Both the position numbers and the translations under genes were made by a program. Shown piece by piece: positions 57,598 to 64,000 of a stretch of DNA of 64,000 nt. The stretch lies in NCBI RefSeq assembly GCF_019059575.1, contig NW_024881563.1:124001-188000 (forward strand), in the 5' to 3' direction. The first letter of the stretch is position 1. Each line of letters begins with the position of its first letter. Source of the DNA: Amphibalanus amphitrite (Eukaryota; Arthropoda; Thecostraca; Balanomorpha; Balanidae). The notes beneath the pieces are model-generated. The model searched no databases and had not been told where the DNA came from. It saw only the letters and a list, made by a program, of their open reading frames with translations.

Positions 57598-58251
57598 CCA
57601 ACTCGCACCGCACGAGCAGAGTACATTTCGATTACCGTAATGCTGCATGACGCAACAACCTCGGGTTCTTTCGCCGCAACTTCCCTTGCGTCGGATAAAC
57701 CCGATAAATCGTTCGCAGTGTAGTTGACTACTAAGCATCAGAGCAGTGGTCTTCGAGCCCTCCCATCGGCCGTGCACATCTCGGAACCCCTCCCATCGAC
57801 CGTGCAGACGCCTGCCGCCGGCGCCTCCAGAGCCGAGCGGGCCCCCATGCGCATGCCCCGGACGCGAGTGACGACACCATGACGTCACCCGCCCGGGCTG
57901 TGCGTAGCGTGTAGCACTATTGGGAATTTGCACCCGGGGCCGCTCGAGGGCTCACCGTCCGGCTAAAGTCAACAATGCCGGACGGTGGGACGGTCGCCGG
58001 GGCCCGTCCCCGGCGGCCGGCCAGGCGGGGGTGCCGAGGCGGGTGGCGGGTTCGCCGCGCCAAGGCACGAGGGAGCGGCGACCAGCTGACCGCTCCCGGC
58101 GTCGGGGTCCCAGCCGGACCTCTCCGTGTAGGGCGCCACCCATCCCCACCCCGAGCGCGCCTGGACCGCCCTGCAGCTCGCTGTCTCCTGAAGCCGCCCC
58201 GCCTGACCGCGCACCAAACCCACCTACTGCAACGAGATAAGACAGAGAGTG

Positions 58252-58330
58252 CTGCCGTCCAAAGGCAAAAACGCATATATCGGTTCATGACCTGACCCGA
58301 CATATGCGGTTTTGCCTTTGGACGGCAGAG
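58252..58330. repeat. 27-bp inverted repeat in LINE 4 leader
   Basis: GCTGCCGTCCAAAGGCAAAA and its inverse TTTTGCCTTTGGACGGCAG flank about 25 bp containing TGACCTGACC. It lies just before the endonuclease and interrupts the leader frame with a TGA near 58293. Confidence 0.8.
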
Positions 58331-58936
58331 TAATGCCTACTGCATCGGCCACATAAATGCCCGCTCCCTCGCTCCTCGGCTAAACGAGGTCTGCCACCTT
58401 GTGCAAAGCGAAGAAATTGAAGTTCTATGCATCTCCGAAACCTCGACGGCGCTCTCATCGTACCGGGGTACTCATTATACAGATGCGACCGTCCTGGCGG
58501 GCGCCGAGGGGGCGGCGTGGCCCTCCTGGTGTCTGATGAGCTGCGCACGTCCCGCCTCCACGACACCAACAGCGACAACAGCTCCGGCGTGGAAGCCCTC
58601 TGGCTGTCCGTGGGCGGCGCCCGCCGAGCGACCGTGACTGTGGGTGCTTTCTACCGACCACCAGGTGCTTTGAACGCACAACAATTAGACTGCATTCGTA
58701 ATCAGTTTGAGATCGCACTTGCATTAGGCAATCGTGTTTTTGCCCTCGGTGATTTTAATGTGAACCTTATGAATGCTGAATCTGCCGAATGTCGTCTTTT
58801 CAATGCGTTGTTGAATGATCTAAATCTTGCTCAACATGTTTCTGATATCACACATCCACATCCATCGCCCGCATTGCTCGATTTGATCATATCTGACTCG
58901 TCTATCATCGATGTCAGAGCCTCTGTTCATACTCAT
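58331..58936 (+). pseudogene. LINE 4 AP-endonuclease domain
   Basis: Encodes INARSL near 58353 (catalytic Asn), IEVLCISET (catalytic Glu), then after one frame change near 58440 GGGVALLVSDEL, VGAFYRPP, FALGDFNVNLMN (catalytic Asp/Asn) and LLDLIISDSS. All main APE motifs are present. It is cut at 58936 by the hAT MITE. Confidence 0.9.
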
Positions 58937-59199
58937 TAGAGATGTCAATCGGATATTAACTTTTTGGTATACCGATACCAAACCGATACCAACTTGGTAT
59001 TTGGTATTTCGGATCCTAATGTGTTTGGTATTTTGTTGGTATCATGAACCCTCGCTAATGTATAAGAGGCTAAGAAATCGGTAAAAAGTTGGTATTTCTC
59101 TCATGTTCCCAAGTTGGTTTGGTTTCGGTATTTCCCCATGGTTTAGGTTGGTATTTGGTTTGGTATCGGTATTCCGATTTTCTGTAATTGACATCACTA
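58937..59199. mobile_element. hAT MITE, copy 2 (263 bp)
   Basis: Ends TAGAGATGTCAAT and TAGTGATGTCAAT with 8-bp duplication ATACTCAT at 58929-58936 and 59200-59207. It is the inverted relative of 57046-57307. Confidence 0.92.
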
Positions 59200-59214
59200 A
59201 TACTCATCTTTTAA

Positions 59215-60407
59215 CCCGCGCCCGGCTGGGGTCCTGGATTTCCACGCCCTGCTGGGGGGGGGGGGGGGGTGTTTGAACACCCCCCCCTTGTAACTCGGCT
59301 CCTGGGCCACGTAGCGATACGCGGAAGGCGGCGTTCGAAAGAGCGTCAAAAATAATGACGAAATCATTTCGGTCAATTTTTTGGTCAGGTCATAGGTCAG
59401 GTCACCAGAGGTCACTGAAGGCAAAATTTCGCCGATTTCCAGGTCGAATGTCGAAAATTTTTAAGAAGCCAACGCATAACTCGGGAACTAATAGAGCTAC
59501 AGCGCCGCGGAAAAGCGCATTCGATAGCCCTATTAACGCCCTTTCTGAGTAATTCTCTCAGATTTGACCTAACGTCAACGGTTTTGCCTGCAGGGGGCAA
59601 AAACTGCAAAAATAGCCGATTTTTTTCGGAAACAGTTTTTCTGCAATAACTTTTGACCCAAGCCTTGTACGAGCTTTCTTTTACCGGCATCGTGTTCCTC
59701 TCGTCAAGACGCATCGAATGAAATATAAGTTGACCTTGAAAGGTCAACTTGAAAATTTGACCTCAGGTCAAGGTCATGACCTGACCGGAAAGGGTCATGT
59801 TGCATATCAGTCGATCCGTATCGTCGAGCTGAACACATCTAAGGCGTTTTCATCGCTCTAGCATGCCTCTATCAAGAGTTATTTGCGAAAAACTGTTAGA
59901 TACCATTCGTGACCTAAGATGACCTCAGGGCATAAACAAGGGTCACGGACACCATTTTCATATTCTGTGTGCCTAAACCACTTGTAATTCGGTGTTTGGG
60001 AGTGTTTATAATGTCTTTCGTCCAAAAGAGGCGCATTTCAATTTTCTCCCATTGACTTATAATGGGGAGGTCGCAAAATTGACCTGACCTTAGGTCATCG
60101 ATATCGAAATTCTGAGATATACATTTTGTACATGCTATTGCTCTTAGCAATCGCTGAAAGTTTCAAAGCGATCGGTCATTTGGTGTAGCTATGACAGACA
60201 TTGAAACTTTTTATGAGGTGAGGTCACTTCAAGTGACCTGGTGACCTGACCTTGAATGACCTTGGTCTGAAATTTTCACAACATGTGTAGAATTGATGTA
60301 TGATAAGGTGTACAAAAAACGGCGGCGCTTCGCGCCGCCGTTTTTGAGATATTCGCGAAAAACCACAAGGGGGTGTTCAAACACCCCCCCCCCCAGCAGG
60401 GCGCGGG
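59215..60407 (+). mobile_element. family-D TTAA element (1,193 bp)
   Basis: TTAA at 59211-59214 and 60408-60411; ends CCCGCGCCCGGCTGGGG and CAGGGCGCGGG. End hairpins have GTGTT/AACAC stems between G- and C-tracts (59254-59287 and 60366-60393). Hexamers AGGTCA/TGACCT occur at 59389-59405, 59730-59790 and 60220-60270. Near the right end CGGCGGCGCTTCGCGCCGCC is another hairpin, also found in family C. Confidence 0.88.
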
Positions 60408-62597
60408 TTAACTGATCATTTTCCTGTTATCATTCGTACAACCGCCAGACGAGCCCGGAGAGCTCCTGTGACTTTTCAGACACGTGCATGGAACACAGTA
60501 GATTGGGATGCTTTCTCCCTCGACATTTTGTGTGCAAACTGGAACTCGTTTTACCTCGCCCCCGATATAAACACGAAACTGACATGCTTTATGAATATCT
60601 GGAATAACGTTGTAAGTGTACACTGTCCTGTTACAACTAAACGTGTGAAGCGCCCATACTGTCCCTGGCTCAAAAATGAAGAAGTAAGAACTGTTATGTC
60701 CGAGCGAGATGCTGCGCGTCGCGCTTGGAATCGAACCCATTCTGACGCGGACAAAAACGAGTACCGTCGCTTGCGCAATAGAGCCAAAGTTGTGCTGACC
60801 GAGCATCGTCGTTCCTACCTCACGGAATGGTTAGGACAAGACGCAAGGCGCTTTTGGGCGAGATTGAAAGACTTTGGCGCGGACCTCTCCTCTAAAAGCC
60901 ACCGCTCCAAATCGAAAACAGCGGAAAACAGCCTCTCCGCAGACTCTCTAAACAAGCACTTTGCCAGCGTCGGTGCTCGCGTGGCGGAGGCCGCACACGC
61001 CGCTCGCCGCGACCACGGCCTCAGCGCCGAGCCTCGCCCAAATCGAGTATGTGCTACCTCTTTCGTCCCACATTGTGTAACCCTTCCAGAACTTTCGCGC
61101 ATTATATCTCGGCTCGGAGCGTCACGGGCAGTAGGTTTAGACGGCATACCCCTGCACGCCCTCCGGAGTTGTCTCCCCGTCATAGTCCCCCATATTCTCC
61201 ACCTTGTCAACACATCCATATCCACCTGTACCTTTCCAGATGCCTGGAAGGTCGCCGTCGTCACTCCCATCCACAAATCAGGAGATCTCAACGACCCAAG
61301 CAACTACCGCCCAATATCAATTCTTCCAGCCTTATCAAAGATCCTTGAAAAAGTGGTATGCTCCCAACTCAGTTCCTACCTTATCACAAACCACATCCTC
61401 TCACCCTCCCAATACGCTTATCGCCCATCACACTCTACAGAAGATGCCCTCCTCGACATTGTCGGATGGACAGCTGAAAAGATTGATGTCGGTCACCTTG
61501 TGACATCGATCGACTTGAGCAAGGCCTTCGACAGCGTCGACCACCCGATACTGCTGGACAAGTTAGAGTGGTACGGTGTATCATCCAGCTGGTTCAGCAG
61601 CTACCTGTTCGGTCGCTCCCAACTTGTCCGTGGAGGATCCTCAGCGGCTCTTCCTCTCTCACATGGAGTCCCCCAAGGCTCTATAATCGGTCCCATCCTC
61701 TTCCTCATCTTTATCAACGACCTACCATCTTTCCTGCCCCATGGTAGACTAGTATCCTACGCAGATGATACCCAAATCCTAGACTCAGCACCTAACAATC
61801 CTGACGAACTCCAAGCGCTGAGGTATCGAGCCGAAAATAACGTTGAATGTCTTCAGCAATGGTTTAGTAGAAACAGTCTGAAAATGAACGCAAGCAAAAC
61901 TTCTTTCATTATCATTGGCACAGTAAATGCAGTTGAAAAAGCATCATCCTTCACGATTCGGATAAATAACGAAGAAATCCGGCCACAAAAACATCTAAAA
62001 ATCCTGGGCGTTGAATTCGATCAGACCCTCACCTGGGAGCGCCACATATCCTCAGTCGCCCGGCGTACCAACGCAATAATCATATCTCTTTTCAAAATCC
62101 GATCTCACCTCTCAAATGACATCCTCAAAATTCTTGTACAGACCCACGTTCTCCCTCACCTTCAGTATTGCTTGTCAGTATGGGGTGGGGCGACACGCAC
62201 CCGCCTGAACCGACTGCAGAAGGTCATAAATTTTGCCGCCCGACTGGTATCTGGTTTACGCCGAGGCGACCATATATCCCCCGCCCTCGCGACGCTTGGG
62301 TGGCCCGATATCGACACGCTAGTGATGCGTCGCGACGCGATAAACATCTATCGCGCCCTACATGACCCCGCAGCCCCCCAGCCGCTCAAAGCCATGGCGC
62401 GCCCTCGCCAAACAGTGTGTTCGCGTCGAACGCGAGCCACCGCCGCCGGCGCTGCGGTACTCGCGCCCCCTCGCCTCCAGCTGACGACCGCGCGGCGACT
62501 TTTTCCTTACCGAGCCGCCGTGTCATGGAATAAACTTTCGCGTGTGACTACACTTTCCATGTCACGTCGCCAGCTCATGACCAGGCTGGAACAGTGA
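60408..62597 (+). CDS. LINE 4 reverse transcriptase and C-terminal region
   Basis: Open from the TTAA junction to the stop at 62595-62597. The linker (residues 1-190 counting from 60468) is Arg-rich. RT motifs follow: VVTPIHKSGDLNDPSNYRP near 265, IDLSKAFDSVDHP near 348, GVPQGSIIGPILFLIFINDL near 400 and the catalytic YADDTQIL near 433. The thumb and C-terminal part includes LGVEFDQTLTWERHI and LQKVINFAARLVSG. This organisation is that of jockey/CR1/L2-type LINEs. No frameshift or stop is seen, so it may have been active recently before the two insertions. Confidence 0.93.
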   Translation, partial: LTDHFPVIIRTTARRARRAPVTFQTRAWNTVDWDAFSLDILCANWNSFYLAPDINTKLTCFMNIWNNVVSVHCPVTTKRVKRPYCPWLKNEEVRTVMSERDAARRAWNRTHSDADKNEYRRLRNRAKVVLTEHRRSYLTEWLGQDARRFWARLKDFGADLSSKSHRSKSKTAENSLSADSLNKHFASVGARVAEAAHAARRDHGLSAEPRPNRVCATSFVPHCVTLPELSRIISRLGASRAVGLDGIPLHALRSCLPVIVPHILHLVNTSISTCTFPDAWKVAVVTPIHKSGDLNDPSNYRPISILPALSKILEKVVCSQLSSYLITNHILSPSQYAYRPSHSTEDALLDIVGWTAEKIDVGHLVTSIDLSKAFDSVDHPILLDKLEWYGVSSSWFSSYLFGRSQLVRGGSSAALPLSHGVPQGSIIGPILFLIFINDLPSFLPHGRLVSYADDTQILDSAPNNPDELQALRYRAENNVECLQQWFSRNSLKMNASKTSFIIIGTVNAVEKASSFTIRINNEEIRPQKHLKILGVEFDQTLTWERHISSVARRTNAIIISLFKIRSHLSNDILKILVQTHVLPHLQYCLSVWGGATRTRLNRLQKVINFAARLVSGLRRGDHISPALATLGWPDIDTLVMRRDAINIYRALHDPAAPQPLKAMARPRQTVCSRRTRATAAGAAVLAPPRLQLTTARRLFPYRAAVSWNKLSRVTTLSMSRRQLMTRLEQ

Positions 62598-62737
62598 CAA
62601 ATACCCTCCTTATCTGCTTGTTTTCAACTCTGTTACTTTCATTACATGTATGTGTGTTTGCAAATGTATGTTGTGCTGTCAATGCATCGCCATGTTAACT
62701 GGGCTCGTAATAGCCACCTGTGGAGAGTTTCCAGTAT

Positions 62738-62769
62738 AAATACAATACAATACAATACAATACAATACA
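62738..62769 (+). repeat. (AATAC)n LINE 4 tail
   Basis: Six AATAC units end LINE 4, matching the LINE 3 tail. Confidence 0.9.
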
Positions 62770-62799
62770 TTATATCATATGTTTGATAGCTTGAAACTG

Positions 62800-62952
62800 C
62801 TTGAAACCAAGGCTTAGGGTATGTGTAAAATTTACTGACTCGAGGGTACTGAAAGTTTCGTCGCGATCGGCCGCTTTTTACGCGAGTCATTTGCGAAAAA
62901 CCGAGGATTATAAGGGCTTTGTTAACCCCTCCCCTATATGGGCGAGGGTTAA
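62800..62952 (+). mobile_element. 3' end of a further TTAA family (E)
   Basis: Shares 'ggtactgaaagttt' and 'atttgcgaaaaaccgagg' with the right ends of families C and D. It closes with the palindromic CTTTGTTAACCCC and GGGTTAACAAAG pair around a 15-bp centre. 5'-truncated at the LINE 4 tail. Confidence 0.6.
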
Positions 62953-63059
62953 CAAAGCTTATCTGGTATAAGCCTTTGCATATGAAAACTTGCTTACGAA
63001 GTCTAGTTTACGAACCTCGGTACAGGAAACCATACTTTTTCTCGAGAATGACCGCTGTA

Positions 63060-63301
63060 CTGCAACACTTTTTCAGAGAGTGCACTGGAGTCCCTGCTGC
63101 GCATTCTCGGGAGTTTGAAGAGATTCTGCCGGAGGAGTCCAACAAACGCCCCCACATCGCTCAGGACGGCATGTCTTACAACATCTTCGTGGAGTGTGTG
63201 TCTTCGTGGTGGTGGGTGACACAGACGATCTGAAACAGGCTGTCATTCTGTTGGCGATCGCCCACTTCATCTTCAACCAGCGTGCAGGCCGAGCGCAATA
63301 A
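63060..63301 (+). pseudogene. possible terminal exon or retrocopy fragment, frameshifted
   Basis: An open frame encodes HSREFEEILPEESNKRPHIA and DGMSYNIFVECV, then after one frame change near 63200 VVVGDTDDLKQAVILLAIAH to a stop at 63299. The second part has an amphipathic/hydrophobic helix. AATAAA overlaps the stop (63297). Family not recognised. It could be a decayed gene 3' end or part of an unknown transposon. Confidence 0.25.
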
Positions 63302-63852
63302 AAAATACGAACTGGTTTTTGGCGTCAAAAGATCCGGCTTGAATCAAACATCAGGTATGCGGAGTTTCAGCTCTCTATCGCCAGCGCGTTCGGAGCTATC
63401 GCGAAAAAGAAATATGGGGGGGGCGGCACCCGCCGCACCCTTTCGGCCGGCGAGGGTTTAAGGGATAGGCTGACATTTTTTGGGCCGCCTTCTGAGGCTA
63501 TCGTAACACGCTACAGCTTCGGTCATTAACTTGGAGCAAACCGCTTTGGAAAAAAGAGCTATATTAATGGAACGGGTGCACTGGCGCCTGAATGCGCTGT
63601 AAAAATGTGTACTTCCAGAACTACAAATCCAAAATATCGTGATCCTGTCACCAAATTTGATACCAAATACATCGACTCACCAACAGATAATCATTATGAA
63701 GAAAATATGACCTCAGCCCTCCAATTTCGTTAAACTCAAATTGGTGCGGTGAGGCATGCGGTTGCAGGCCTGGAGGGGGCGCTGGCCACGCTACATCGGC
63801 GCCGCCCCAAGCCCGGAGGCCCTTCGGAGCGGCGCGTCATCGGGCGCTGCCA
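63302..63852. other. no gene; includes a TTAA-family end fragment
   Basis: At 63360-63460 the words 'tcgcgaaaaagaaatatgg', a G-run, 'cacccgccgcaccc' and GGCGAGGGTTTAA resemble the right end of family E with a decayed TTAA. The rest is probably 3' flank or 3' UTR of the minus-strand gene at the window edge. Confidence 0.35.

Positions 63853-63889
<37 letters not shown>
63853..63889. repeat. (GCC)n microsatellite
   Basis: About twelve GCC units directly downstream of the stop codon of the minus-strand exon, therefore likely 3' UTR (GGC)n in the transcript. Confidence 0.95.
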
Positions 63890-63890
<1 letters not shown>

Positions 63891-64000
63891 TACAGCTCCT
63901 GGTGGCTGGCGGCCCCGTACGGGCCGTGCTGGTAGCGCTCCGGCACCGGCTCGTCGTGCTTCTGCCGCCGGAAGAAGCCGCGCTCGGTGAGCAGCGCGTT
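63890..64000 (-). CDS. C-terminal exon, possible integrin alpha tail (partial)
   Basis: 36 codons then TAG, open to the window edge. Every third position is G or C, unlike any nearby ORF, which argues strongly for a real host gene in a GC-rich coding context. The peptide contains ERGFFRRQKHDE. GFFRR resembles the membrane-proximal GFFKR motif of integrin alpha cytoplasmic tails, and a short hydrophilic tail after it is normal for that family. The preceding residues (NALLTE) are not the expected transmembrane sequence, so the identity is tentative. The remainder lies outside the window. Confidence 0.55.

Larger units (their letters stand above)
57950..62768 (+). mobile_element. LINE 4: nearly complete non-LTR retrotransposon with two insertions
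   Basis: A GC-rich leader, an AP-endonuclease, linker, reverse transcriptase and (AATAC)n tail are all present. The hAT MITE (58937-59199) and family-D TTAA element (59215-60407) sit between the endonuclease and linker. With both removed, the frame runs from SVHTH directly into LLTDHFPV. Apart from these insertions the RT ORF is intact for 709 codons, so this is the best-preserved LINE here. Confidence 0.92.

Overview
This window is repeat-dominated animal nuclear DNA, not bacterial. It has spliced-gene signals, tRNA-derived SINE-like heads, LINE, LTR, piggyBac, hAT and Tc1/mariner-type elements, and long microsatellites, with no operons or dense ORFs. An arthropod, perhaps a crustacean, is plausible from the TE mix and the very GC3-rich coding exon at the right edge, but that is inference only. 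The clearest host-gene segment is at the extreme right end: a minus-strand terminal exon (63890-64000) with G or C at all 36 third codon positions and a GFFRR motif like an integrin alpha tail. Weaker host-gene candidates lie at 10.5-11.3 kb, 31.1-31.9 kb and 63.06-63.30 kb.

Left part (1-12 kb): a decayed 5-kb piggyBac element (2911-7951) with a broken transposase is itself invaded by a 1.5-kb Tc1/mariner-like inverted-repeat element. Next is a LINE 5' fragment (endonuclease domain) split by a 1.2-kb TTAA-flanked element. At 12.2-16.9 kb is an apparently intact Ty3/gypsy retrotransposon: identical 236-bp LTRs, ATAAT target duplication, one uninterrupted gag-pol ORF. It sits in a 189-bp repeat whose uninterrupted copy lies at 24.0 kb, and the whole is bracketed by identical 96-bp direct repeats.

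Middle (17-36 kb): tandem arrays (a 171-bp higher-order repeat at 17.4 kb, a 41-bp repeat at 21.1 kb), a second LINE fragment, interspersed repeat families, a near-perfect fold-back element (26.8 kb), a 20-bp minisatellite, a long (GA)n tract and two GC-rich promoter-like stretches with a shared motif set.

Right part (36-63 kb) is a set of nested transposons whose boundaries can be read from target duplications. LINE 3 (38.8-45.5 kb) has its reverse-transcriptase ORF split by three TTAA elements stacked end to end at one TTAA; the middle one carries a hAT-like element, which carries another TTAA element. A 5.8-kb hAT-like element (47110-52892) contains two further hAT-like elements. LINE 4 (58-62.8 kb) is interrupted by a hAT MITE and a TTAA element; removing both rejoins its reading frame.

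The most unusual theme is a group of at least four divergent ~1.2-kb TTAA-flanked elements, seen five times at or near full length plus fragments. Both ends carry G-tract/C-tract hairpins whose stems change together between families, and the interiors are loaded with AGGTCA half-sites (nuclear-receptor-type motifs).
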